Below, piece after piece: positions 1 to 7,807 of a DNA stretch of 49,745 bases (its first letter is position 1; each line of letters opens with the position of its first letter). Both the position numbers and the translations under genes were made by a program. The notes beneath the pieces are model-generated. The model saw nothing but the letters and a program-made list of their open reading frames with translations. It had not been told where the DNA came from and ran no database searches. The stretch covers positions 1 through 49,745 of the forward strand of contig CAILJQ010000174.1 in the NCBI GenBank assembly GCA_903834625.1, given 5' to 3'. The DNA comes from an uncultured Bacteroidota bacterium. GTDB taxonomy: Bacteria > Bacteroidota > Bacteroidia > UKL13-3.

Positions 1-567
1 CGGCTCAAAACCGACCCCAAATTTTTCATTGAGTTTATTGATTTCTTGAAACTTTTTATCAGTACCATCTTGGTAGCCATTTTCAACTGTGAGTTGATGA
101 AAAATACGCTCGAGGTATTCTTCAAAAGGTTGGTTAAAATACATATCAATAAACCGAAGGCTTTGCTCAGAGGCATTCCAAAATGTATGGTTAATCATTC
201 GTGGGCGTAAATGCCAACCACCTGCTTTAATGGTAACAATATCCTTCCCTACCAAAACGGTGGCTTCCCCTTCAATTACATACATAAGCTCATCTAATTC
301 TTTGTGGTAATGTGGCGGTGGGCCCATTAATTTAGGAGCAACAGCACATTCTACGTTAGAATACAATCCATTAGTCATGCTTGATCGAATATGGGTTCTA
401 ATAGCCATTCCTCCATTGTGATCTAAGGGTTTTTGGGCAGGAACCAAAACAGGTTTTAAGAGGGGTGGATCCGTTTTTGTCTCTGCAGACTGAGCCAAAA
501 CAGGTTCAGGTAAAATTCCCATAGCCGCTAGCAGGCCAGTGTTGGTAAGAAATTCAAAACGATTCAT
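1..567 (-). CDS. Cupin-domain exported protein (C-terminus cut by window edge)
   Basis: I translated this by hand from the ATG whose complement lies at 565-567; the frame is open to the window edge, so the C-terminus is missing. About 189 residues are visible. The N-terminus (MNRFEFLTNTGLLAAMG) looks like a Tat or Sec signal, with a probable cleavage near LAQS at about residue 27. It resembles a Tat leader in which the second arginine of the usual NRRxFL has become phenylalanine. The cupin core follows: motif 1 is GPPPHYHKELDELMYVIEGE, with both histidines and the glutamate, and motif 2 runs from KAGGWHLRP to INHTF. A metal-binding single-domain cupin is likely, but the substrate is unknown. 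The gene stands alone; its upstream neighbour is on the other strand. Confidence 0.8.
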   Translation of the reverse strand, partial: MNRFEFLTNTGLLAAMGILPEPVLAQSAETKTDPPLLKPVLVPAQKPLDHNGGMAIRTHIRSSMTNGLYSNVECAVAPKLMGPPPHYHKELDELMYVIEGEATVLVGKDIVTIKAGGWHLRPRMINHTFWNASEQSLRFIDMYFNQPFEEYLERIFHQLTVENGYQDGTDKKFQEINKLNEKFGVGFEP

Positions 568-912
568 AGGTTTGGGGTAGTTATCTATCGAATGTAGGGA
601 TTGAAACCATGAAACCCAAATCTAGCATCTCATTCATGGTTAGGATGGGCATAGAAGATTCTCACTAAACTTAATTTGTCATAACAGGATGTATTTCCCT
701 GCCATCATTCGAGATCTGCATTCTCAAACAATTATCCATTCTTCTATTAATTTTCAGGTGAAACCAAATGTCAAAATAGCGAAAAGGTTTTGTATAGGTA
801 AAAATAGAGTTATTGTCATTTGTTAGGTATTTTTGCAATAAGTAAATACCTTGTATATTTGGGCTGAACCTATTGGAAAATCTCACTACTATTTTTCTAA
901 TCATACATACAT
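568..912. other. Divergent intergenic region, cupin / methyltransferase
   Basis: This 345-base stretch separates two divergently transcribed genes. I see no convincing gene in it. The only clear signal is the Bacteroidota-type promoter for the methyltransferase near its right end. Confidence 0.6.
833..861 (+). promoter_or_regulatory. Bacteroidota-type promoter for methyltransferase
   Basis: TTG at 833-835, an 18-base spacer, then TATATTTG at 854-861 match the known Bacteroidota consensus (TTG, about 17-23 bases, TAnnTTTG). The predicted start point near 868 leaves a leader of about 45 bases before the ATG at 913. Confidence 0.6.
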
Positions 913-1545
913 ATGGAAAACTTCGACCGTAAAAAACATTGGGAAAATATCTATCAAACCAAGGAACTGAAAGATGTAAGTTGGTTTCAACCCACACCTG
1001 AAACCTCTTTGGATTTTTTCAATCAATTCAAAGTGCCCTTTCATGCTAAAATAATAGATATTGGCGGTGGTGATAGTTTTTTGGTTGACCACCTTATAGA
1101 ATTGGGGTACCAAGACATATCGGTTCTCGACATTTCTGCAGCGGCCATAGAAAGGGCAAAACTTCGTTTGGGAGAAAAGGCAAAAAATGTAAAATGGTTG
1201 GTGGCAGACGCTGCAACATTTAAGCCAACAGAGATGTACGATTTTTGGCACGACCGTGCTGCATTTCATTTTTTAACAGATGAACAAGAGATATCGAACT
1301 ACCTGCAAACTGCTCAACAGTACATTAATGAAACAGGGGTAATGGTTATTGGAACCTTTTCTGAGCAAGGTCCGAAAAAGTGCAGTGGGATAGAAATCAA
1401 ACAATATTCTGAAACCTCTATGACCGCTCGCTTGAAAATGTTATTCGAAAAAGTGAAATGTATTACCGTAGACCATACCACCCCATTTGAAACCATACAG
1501 AACTTTGTATTTTGCAGTTTCAGGAAGTTACCTACTCATTCCTAG
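913..1545 (+). CDS. Class I SAM-dependent methyltransferase
   Basis: This 210-residue protein has a Rossmann-type methyltransferase fold. SAM-binding motif I is IIDIGGGDS (about residues 48-56), the acidic end of strand beta-2 is at SVLDIS, and WLVADAATF forms the beta-3 region. The post-core segment reads HDRAAFHFL, where UbiE/thiopurine-type small-molecule methyltransferases carry a similar motif. The N-terminus (HWENIYQTKE...VSWFQPTPE) is typical of a widespread stand-alone family of unknown substrate. There is no signal peptide, so it is cytosolic. The ATG lies suitably downstream of a good promoter. After the TAG stop the same frame stays open for 34 more codons. Whether the substrate is a metabolite or a protein cannot be told. 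Confidence 0.85.
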   Translation: MENFDRKKHWENIYQTKELKDVSWFQPTPETSLDFFNQFKVPFHAKIIDIGGGDSFLVDHLIELGYQDISVLDISAAAIERAKLRLGEKAKNVKWLVADAATFKPTEMYDFWHDRAAFHFLTDEQEISNYLQTAQQYINETGVMVIGTFSEQGPKKCSGIEIKQYSETSMTARLKMLFEKVKCITVDHTTPFETIQNFVFCSFRKLPTHS

Positions 1546-1794
1546 AAATTGAATCCATGGTTGGATACTTTAGGACTTCCTGAATTTCAAAAAATGAACA
1601 TTAACCTGGGCGATTCTGCAACAATCTTTACTTTTTGGGATAAGCGCTAGGAGCCTGAAAAATTAAATGAAAAGCAAAGGGGCTAGACCTTAATGTTTTG
1701 GCACTTTAAGCGATAATTATGGTTTTGGGGTCCATAATGATGCTTTGATTTGCCATAATGATGGCCTTAAAGGCGTAATATATTGCTTGGTTTA

Positions 1795-1848
1795 CCATAC
1801 GTTTCGCCTATTGAACCATATATATTGTTTGGCAAGCCAAACGTATGG
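1795..1848. repeat. 10-base perfect inverted repeat
   Basis: CCATACGTTT at 1795-1804 pairs with AAACGTATGG at 1839-1848 across 34 bases. A smaller hairpin, TTTGGC / GCCAAA, lies just inside the right arm. It could be a transcript-end structure for the methyltransferase, a protein-binding site or the remnant of a small repeat element. There is no T-tract, so it is not a standard terminator. Confidence 0.55.
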
Positions 1849-1956
1849 AGTTTTTAAATAACTTTTATCGTATCCACAGAAAAACACAAGCCAAAAACAA
1901 AGGAGAATGGAACATGGATTATGTTGAGAATACGATTGAATAGCGTGATTGGGCAT

Positions 1957-2000
1957 AAAAAAAACCATAAACCCTAATAGAATGCTAGGGTTTATGGTTT
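1957..2000 (-). terminator. Rho-independent terminator of efp
   Basis: A perfect 15-bp stem (arms 1962-1976 and 1986-2000) with a 9-base loop is followed, reading on the minus strand, by eight T residues. It lies 20 bases after the EF-P stop codon. Confidence 0.9.
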
Positions 2001-2020
2001 ATCAATTCCTCGGAAAAAAT

Positions 2021-2581
2021 TTATTTAACGCGCTCCACGTAATCGCCTGTGCGGGTATCAACTTTAACTTTATCGCCTACGTTTACAAACAATGGAACCA
2101 TAACTTCAGCACCATTATCTAAACGCGCTGGCTTAAGGGTGTTGGTTGCTGTATCGCCTTTTACTCCTGGCTCTGCATAGTCTATGGTTAAAATAACAAA
2201 AAACGGCATCTCGGCAGAAAGACAAAGATCGCCCTCAAAAGACACCTTTAAAATCATTTCCTCTTTTAAGAACTTAACAGAATCACCTAGTAATGTTTCT
2301 TCAATATATATCTGATCAAAGGTCTCAGGATCCATAATTACAAGGCTAGTACCATCTTTGTACAAATACTGCATTTCTTTGAACTCAACGCGCACCATTT
2401 CTACCGACTCGCCTGCACGGAAACGGTGTTCCATTTGTTTACCCGATTTTACGTTACGTAAAACTACTTGGTAAAATGCCCTTAAATTTCCTGGAGTACG
2501 GTGTTGGTATTCCATCACCTGACATAATTCATTGTTGTGTCTAATAAAACAGCCTTTGAAAAGATCGCCTGTATTTGCCAT
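2021..2581 (-). CDS. efp: Translation elongation factor P
   Basis: EF-P binds between the P and E sites of the ribosome and relieves stalling at proline runs. The 186-residue length and three-domain layout (KOW-like domain I, then two OB domains) fit the family. The C-terminal EF-P signature region is clear: EPGVKGDTATNTLKPA, then VPLFVNVGDKVKVDTRTGDY and the usual ERVK end. The domain I tip reads HRTPGNLRAF, so the position equivalent to E. coli Lys34, or to the rhamnosylated Arg of other species, is Asn32. Neither beta-lysylation nor arginine rhamnosylation can occur there. The gene is monocistronic with a strong terminator. Confidence 0.97.
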   Translation of the reverse strand: MANTGDLFKGCFIRHNNELCQVMEYQHRTPGNLRAFYQVVLRNVKSGKQMEHRFRAGESVEMVRVEFKEMQYLYKDGTSLVIMDPETFDQIYIEETLLGDSVKFLKEEMILKVSFEGDLCLSAEMPFFVILTIDYAEPGVKGDTATNTLKPARLDNGAEVMVPLFVNVGDKVKVDTRTGDYVERVK

Positions 2582-2671
2582 GTATTTAGTTATTTAATCA
2601 ATTTTTAGGCTGCGAAAATAAGAAAAGCTTGCAGATTTTTGAATACCCCAAGCATAATTCTGTTTTTACCA

Positions 2672-2700
2672 TTGATAAAGTGCAGGAATCTTTATATTGG
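2672..2700 (+). promoter_or_regulatory. Probable promoter of the DUF5686 gene
   Basis: TTG at 2672-2674, an 18-base spacer and TATATTGG at 2693-2700 give a one-mismatch match to the Bacteroidota consensus. Its position supports translation from the ATG at 2734 rather than from upstream in-frame ATGs. Confidence 0.4.
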
Positions 2701-2733
2701 AACCATAAAAAACACCCAAAGGCCTTGTTAAAA

Positions 2734-5301
2734 ATGAACCCAAGTAAACCCTTATTGCTCGTATTTACCCTTTTTTTAATGAGCACCGCCTTGCAGGCAC
2801 AGCTTTTAACAGGTAAATTACAGAACAAAAATGGTGAGCCCTTGGCGTATGTAACCATTTACTCACCAACGGCTAAAAAAGGAACGAACTCTAACGTAAA
2901 CGGAACTTTTGAGTTAAAGTTACCTTTAGGCAAACAACAAGTGGTTTTTCAAAGCATCGACTACAAATCTGTTGTGAAGGAATTGGAAATTGTAAGTGGT
3001 AGTCAAGAATTGAACCTCACCATGGAGGAGCAAACTTATGAATTGAAAGAGGTTCAAGTTAAAACTGGGAAGGAAAACCCTGCTCATTATATCATGAAAA
3101 AGGCTATTGCTGCTGCCCCCTACTATCGCAGACAAGTACTTAGTTATAAAGCAAAAGTTTATGTAAAAGGAACTGGAAGAGTAGATGAATCGCCTCGTTT
3201 GCTGAAAGGTTTAATTGCCAAACAAGGCATTGAAGTAGGAAGAAGTTACCTCACAGAAAGTTTGAATGAATTGGAATTTAGGCAACCCAATACCTATAAG
3301 GAGAAGGTAATTTCCCTTAAAACAACCATGCCTTTTGATGATGCACCCCAACCCATGCGCATGGCAAGAGGAAGTTTATATGATGTGGGCGATGCAGAAT
3401 CTGAACAGATTTCTCCGCTTTCTCCAAGGGCATTTTCTGTCTATAATTTTTATTTAGAAGGGAGCTTTTATGAGAACGGCTATGAGGTAAATAAAATTCG
3501 GTTCGAACCAAAAAGACGTGGAAATGACGTGAGCAGTGGCACTTTGTTTATTATAGAAAAACTATGGTGCATGCACAGTTGCGTGATTGAACAAGAACAA
3601 GCAGGGATGCTTACAACCGTTAAAACGAGTTTTAAACCTATGGCAGAATACCCCTTTGTTTGGATGCCAGTTACTTATGATATCAAAGCAGTGGGTAGTT
3701 TTATGGGAATAAAAGGTAGCTTTAGGTATTTGGCATCTTTAAGTAATTACCAAATAAAACTCAACCCAAATGTGAGTCATGATTGGGCCCAAAAAGCAGG
3801 TATTGCGCCCAAAATGCAAGAAGAAAATTCGGTTCGAACCGAAAAAAAAGAATACCAAAAAACCAAAAACCAACAGGCCATTGAAGCGCTTTTGGCGAAA
3901 GAAAATTTGAGCAAAAGAGAAATGCTAACATTGGCCTCTAAAATGAAAGCCGAATCTGAAATGAAAGCCAATAAGGGTGTTTTTGAAGACGATAGCAGCG
4001 AGATTGTGGTTGATTCTTTGGCACTGAAACAAGACAGCAGCTTTTGGGTTCAGAACCGACCAGTGGCTTTAATGCAAGATGAAAATATTAGCTATGCCAT
4101 TCAAGATACGCAAACCAGGAAGCCTACAGATAGCCTCAATAAAAAAACCAAAGTAGCTTTAAGTGATGTATTGATATTTGGCAATAACCATTACAACAAG
4201 AAAAAGGAAAGATATTTTAAATACCAAGGTTTGTTTGCTCGCCCCTATTTGAACACAGTAGAAGGCTTAGGCTTTCAAACGCAATATACCTATGCCAAAA
4301 CAACTCCTAAGGGTTGGCTAATTAATCAAACAATAAAAGTTCCTATTGAAAGGTGGCTACCCCAATCGCAACTCACTTTAGCGAGGTTTTATGTGGGAGG
4401 CAGGTATGCTTTAAAGGCTGGAGTATTGGTGAGTGATTACAACAATAAAGGAATTGACCAATACACAGATGCGTTTCAATTATTATTCCTTAAACAAAAT
4501 TTCAGCAAGCTTATCCAACAAGAATTTGTGAGTTTTGATTGGTCGCAAGAGCTCCATAAAAACCTCAAAATAACCCTTCGTGGCGCATTTTACAACCGAT
4601 TTGGCATTGATAATATTGATAGGTACCAAAGGCAAGTTGGCAATAGCACACTTTCATCCAACTCGGTTTTGGGCAACAACCCTAACCAAAAAAGCTATCA
4701 ATTAGGTATGAGTATTTGGTTCAGACCATTTCAACAATATCAAATGAAAAACAACCGTAAAATTGCCCTAAAAAATAGATGGCCAGGCATTCAAGCTGAT
4801 TATACTGAGGCATACGGAACTGCATTACAATTTAGAAAAGTAGAGTTAACCCTCGATCAAAACCTGAAAGTTTTCCATTGGCTGGAGTTGTTTTATGAGG
4901 CCAAAGGGGGTTACTTTTTTAACGCCACAAATGTGCATTTGGCAGATTATTTCCATTTTGCGGGCAATCAAAGTTTTGTATACATTGGCGAACCCAAACG
5001 CCGCTTTCAGCAATTACCTTACTATTCTTATAGCACCTCTAGTTATTATAAAAGTGCTTTTGTTGAGTTGAGTTTCAAAAAACTTTTATTCAAACATTTA
5101 CCATATCTAAACTTGCTCGATTTTAAGGAACAAGTGTATGTAAATTACCTACATACCCATGAAATGCCTTTTTATTATGAAACGGGTTATAGAATAAATG
5201 AATTATTAAATAGAGTGAGTTTGGGTGTAAATATTGGCTTCTCTAACAATGTTTACCAATCAACAGGCTTTTACATGAGCATTAAATTGCAAAGAAATTA
5301 A
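2734..5301 (+). CDS. DUF5686 / carboxypeptidase-like regulatory domain outer-membrane protein
   Basis: The protein has 855 residues from the chosen start, which opens a Sec signal peptide (MNPSKPLLLVFTLFLM ... LQAQ); an in-frame ATG at 2629 would put 35 residues in front of it and overlap the promoter. Residues of about 25-110 form a carboxypeptidase-D-like beta-sandwich (GEPLAYVTIYSP ... GTNSNVNGTFEL). This is followed by DUF5686, ending in a beta-strand-rich C-terminus likely to be an outer-membrane barrel. A charged, helical linker (KKEYQKTKNQQAIEALLAKE) lies near residue 375-445. Function is unknown for the family. The TAA overlaps the priA stop codon by the palindrome TTAA. Three copies of the GGTYYRRACC decamer lie in the gene (3500, 3831, 4718). 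Confidence 0.85.
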   Translation: MNPSKPLLLVFTLFLMSTALQAQLLTGKLQNKNGEPLAYVTIYSPTAKKGTNSNVNGTFELKLPLGKQQVVFQSIDYKSVVKELEIVSGSQELNLTMEEQTYELKEVQVKTGKENPAHYIMKKAIAAAPYYRRQVLSYKAKVYVKGTGRVDESPRLLKGLIAKQGIEVGRSYLTESLNELEFRQPNTYKEKVISLKTTMPFDDAPQPMRMARGSLYDVGDAESEQISPLSPRAFSVYNFYLEGSFYENGYEVNKIRFEPKRRGNDVSSGTLFIIEKLWCMHSCVIEQEQAGMLTTVKTSFKPMAEYPFVWMPVTYDIKAVGSFMGIKGSFRYLASLSNYQIKLNPNVSHDWAQKAGIAPKMQEENSVRTEKKEYQKTKNQQAIEALLAKENLSKREMLTLASKMKAESEMKANKGVFEDDSSEIVVDSLALKQDSSFWVQNRPVALMQDENISYAIQDTQTRKPTDSLNKKTKVALSDVLIFGNNHYNKKKERYFKYQGLFARPYLNTVEGLGFQTQYTYAKTTPKGWLINQTIKVPIERWLPQSQLTLARFYVGGRYALKAGVLVSDYNNKGIDQYTDAFQLLFLKQNFSKLIQQEFVSFDWSQELHKNLKITLRGAFYNRFGIDNIDRYQRQVGNSTLSSNSVLGNNPNQKSYQLGMSIWFRPFQQYQMKNNRKIALKNRWPGIQADYTEAYGTALQFRKVELTLDQNLKVFHWLELFYEAKGGYFFNATNVHLADYFHFAGNQSFVYIGEPKRRFQQLPYYSYSTSSYYKSAFVELSFKKLLFKHLPYLNLLDFKEQVYVNYLHTHEMPFYYETGYRINELLNRVSLGVNIGFSNNVYQSTGFYMSIKLQRN
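3828..3843. repeat. 16-bp perfect palindrome, GGTYYRRACC family
   Basis: TTCGGTTCGAACCGAA lies inside the DUF5686 coding region, read as S-V-R-T-E. The identical 16-mer recurs in the intergenic region at 14684-14699. Confidence 0.9.
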
Positions 5302-7760
5302 CCTGGGTCTACATCTGCATAAACCACTACCGCTCTAAAATTCTTTTCTGTATTTAGCTCGTTCATTGCCTTTTTAATTTCCAGTTTTACACTTTCTAAA
5401 TCAGGACTGTTTCTGTTTACCTTAATCAAAATTTCTTTGATATACCAATTACGTATTTTGCTAACGTATGGGCTTTCTGGTCCGAGCATTGTGGCTTTTA
5501 CTGCACCTGTCATTAAGTACTTTAAACGAAGAGATGCCTGCTCAAGAAGTTTGTAATCTTTGTGCTTTAAAACTACCTTAATAAGCCTAAAAAAGGGAGG
5601 ATAAGCAAACTTCTGTCTATCTTCCATTTCACGGTCAATTAAGGCATCGTACTGACCTCTAATAAGGGCTTGCAAAACAAAATGGTTGGGCATGCTGGTT
5701 TGAATAACTACTCTACCTTGTCTGTGTTTTCTCCCTGCTCTACCGCTCACCTGCAGTAGCAATTGCATGGCACGTTCATGTGCTCTAAAATCTGGAAATG
5801 AAAGCAGACTATCTGCATTGATAACACCCACCAAACTCACATGTTCAAAATCGAGACCCTTGCTCAACATTTGTGTACCTACCAAAATATCAAATTGTTG
5901 CTCTTCAAAACTTCGGATAATTTCTTCATGTCCGTTTTTGGTTTTAGCTGCATCTAAATCTAAACGGGCTATGCGAGCCAAGGGGTAAAGTTCTTTTAGC
6001 TCATCTTCAACTTTCTCTGTACCAACTCCTTTTAAGGTGAGTGAGGTAGATCCGCACGCAGCGCAGTTTTTAGGCAATGATTGGGTAAAACCACAGTAAT
6101 GACATTTTAACGAATCTATATACTTATGGTAAGTTAAACTGATATCACAATTTTTACATTTGGGTACCCATTCACATTTATTACAACTGTAAAATGGTGC
6201 AAATCCTCTACGATTCTGAAACAAGATAACTTGCTCATGTGCATTTAATGCTTTGGTAATGGCTTCGTGCAATTGTAAGCCAATATCTTCTTTTACCATT
6301 TGCTTTACCCTACGTTCCTCGGCAATATTGGCAGTTTCTATGGCAGGTAACGCTATTTCATGAAAGCGCTTTTCCATTTTCACCCAACCATATTTCTGCT
6401 GACTAGCCATATACAAAACTTCCATAGAAGGTGTAGCCGAACCTAACAACGTTTTGCATTGGTTCAGCCTTGCCAATACCATGGCGGCATCTCTAGCATG
6501 GTAACGTGGGGCAGGATCATGTTGTTTGTAACTACCTTCATGTTCTTCATCTACAATGCATAAACCCAAATTGGTAAATGGAAGAAAAATAGAGCTTCTA
6601 GCCCCTATTACTACTTTGTATTTTCCTTCACGCACATGGTTCCATATTTCAACCTTTTCTTGGTCGTTGTACTTACTATGGTAAGAAATACACACCTCGC
6701 CAAAAAACTTTCGAATACGTTTAACCACCTGTGAGGTAAGCGCTATTTCTGGCAATAGAAACAATACCTGGTTACCCAATTCAAGTTGTTCTTGAATCAG
6801 CTTTACATAAACATGGGTTTTACCACTACCGGTGACTCCTTGTAGCAAAACGGTATCCTTCTGCTCCCATGCATTTTTGATTTGTTGCAGGGCCAATTCT
6901 TGGTCGGCATTTAGGATAAATTCTTCTAAAGGAGTTGCGGCAATTTGAATGCGATCGATGGTAACCAAATAGGTTTCAAAGATTCCTTTTTTGATAAGTG
7001 TTTGCAACGAGGAAGCAGCCCCATTACAAGCCTTCATTAAGGTGCTTTTGTCAATGTCTTGCTCTTTGCCCTTTAAATGCAAATAGGCAAGCACGTAATT
7101 GAGCTGCTTTTCGTTCTTCTCAAGTGTAACAAACAATGCCTCCAAAGCTGCTTCCTCATTGAACTTATCAGCCAACTTAATGCAGGTAATTTTTTTCTCC
7201 TTGTATTTATCTTCAAGGTCTTCTCTTATCAACACCAATTCTTTTTTTACCATGCTTTTAAGCAAGGGAAATACATTTTTCAGTTGTAAGATTTCAGAAA
7301 TCTCTTGAAGAGTTAACTCATGTTTTATTTCAAGGGCTTCATATACCAAATACTCTTTATCGTCAAGTATTGTAGACGCTAAATCAAAAGAAGGGTTAGC
7401 GGTAATGCGTGTGGCACTCTCTAATTTAAGGGCTGCAGGCAAAGCAGCATTCATTACATCGCCCAAAGAGCAGAGGTAATAATGGCTTATCCAATCCCAA
7501 AACTTAAAATGGTGCGGGTCAACTATAGGCTGATCGTCTAAAACCGAATAAATATATTTGGCCTCATAACCTTTTGGAGGCTGATGGTGAATTTGGTATA
7601 TCAACCCTGAATACACCTTTTTGCTTCCAAATTGTATGGCTACTCTTTTACCAATGGCAATTTCTTCTTCCCACTCGGCAGGCACACGGTAGGTGTATAC
7701 CTGCTGCAAATGCAACGGCAAGATAATATTAACAAAGGTGGCAAATTTTTCTTCACTCAT
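5298..7760 (-). CDS. priA: Primosomal protein N' (replication restart helicase PriA)
   Basis: PriA is a 3'-5' superfamily 2 helicase that reloads the replisome at stalled forks. The 820-residue protein shows all expected parts: an N-terminal 3'-DNA-binding domain, Walker A GVTGSGKTHVY, DEEH box VDEEHEGSYKQ followed by the aromatic-rich loop, four paired zinc cysteines from CNKCEWVPKCKNC to CAACGS, motif V GTQMLSKGLDF and motif VI QVSGRAGR. It is the last gene of a minus-strand run behind pepD, 47 bases away, and shares its stop codon bases with the convergent DUF5686 gene. No anomalies. Confidence 0.97.
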   Translation of the reverse strand: MSEEKFATFVNIILPLHLQQVYTYRVPAEWEEEIAIGKRVAIQFGSKKVYSGLIYQIHHQPPKGYEAKYIYSVLDDQPIVDPHHFKFWDWISHYYLCSLGDVMNAALPAALKLESATRITANPSFDLASTILDDKEYLVYEALEIKHELTLQEISEILQLKNVFPLLKSMVKKELVLIREDLEDKYKEKKITCIKLADKFNEEAALEALFVTLEKNEKQLNYVLAYLHLKGKEQDIDKSTLMKACNGAASSLQTLIKKGIFETYLVTIDRIQIAATPLEEFILNADQELALQQIKNAWEQKDTVLLQGVTGSGKTHVYVKLIQEQLELGNQVLFLLPEIALTSQVVKRIRKFFGEVCISYHSKYNDQEKVEIWNHVREGKYKVVIGARSSIFLPFTNLGLCIVDEEHEGSYKQHDPAPRYHARDAAMVLARLNQCKTLLGSATPSMEVLYMASQQKYGWVKMEKRFHEIALPAIETANIAEERRVKQMVKEDIGLQLHEAITKALNAHEQVILFQNRRGFAPFYSCNKCEWVPKCKNCDISLTYHKYIDSLKCHYCGFTQSLPKNCAACGSTSLTLKGVGTEKVEDELKELYPLARIARLDLDAAKTKNGHEEIIRSFEEQQFDILVGTQMLSKGLDFEHVSLVGVINADSLLSFPDFRAHERAMQLLLQVSGRAGRKHRQGRVVIQTSMPNHFVLQALIRGQYDALIDREMEDRQKFAYPPFFRLIKVVLKHKDYKLLEQASLRLKYLMTGAVKATMLGPESPYVSKIRNWYIKEILIKVNRNSPDLESVKLEIKKAMNELNTEKNFRAVVVYADVDPG

Positions 7761-7807
7761 GAGAAGTCATACCGCTCTTTTGAGCTTGTATTGGGCTTCC
7801 AAAGTAA

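Larger units (their letters stand above)
1546..2020. other. Convergent intergenic region with dense inverted repeats
   Basis: This 475-base gap lies between two converging genes. Its first 102 bases continue the methyltransferase frame as a possible coding remnant, ending in TAG at 1648-1650. It then holds ATTATGG (1716-1722) facing CCATAAT (1732-1738), an 11-base direct repeat CCATAATGATG at 1732-1742 and 1753-1763, the short palindrome GCCTT-A-AAGGC (1764-1774), and a 10-base inverted repeat CCATACGTTT / AAACGTATGG (1795-1804 / 1839-1848). The efp terminator closes it. I see no complete gene. Confidence 0.6.

Noticed and set aside
2629-2733. Upstream in-frame start for the DUF5686 protein.
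   Set aside because: The extension would precede an intact signal peptide and overlap the probable promoter at 2672-2700.
3828-3843. A tRNA T-arm, because GGTTCGAACC looks like the T-loop stem-loop.
   Set aside because: No D-arm, anticodon arm or acceptor stem surrounds it at 3828 or 14684, and both lie in a coding or terminator context.
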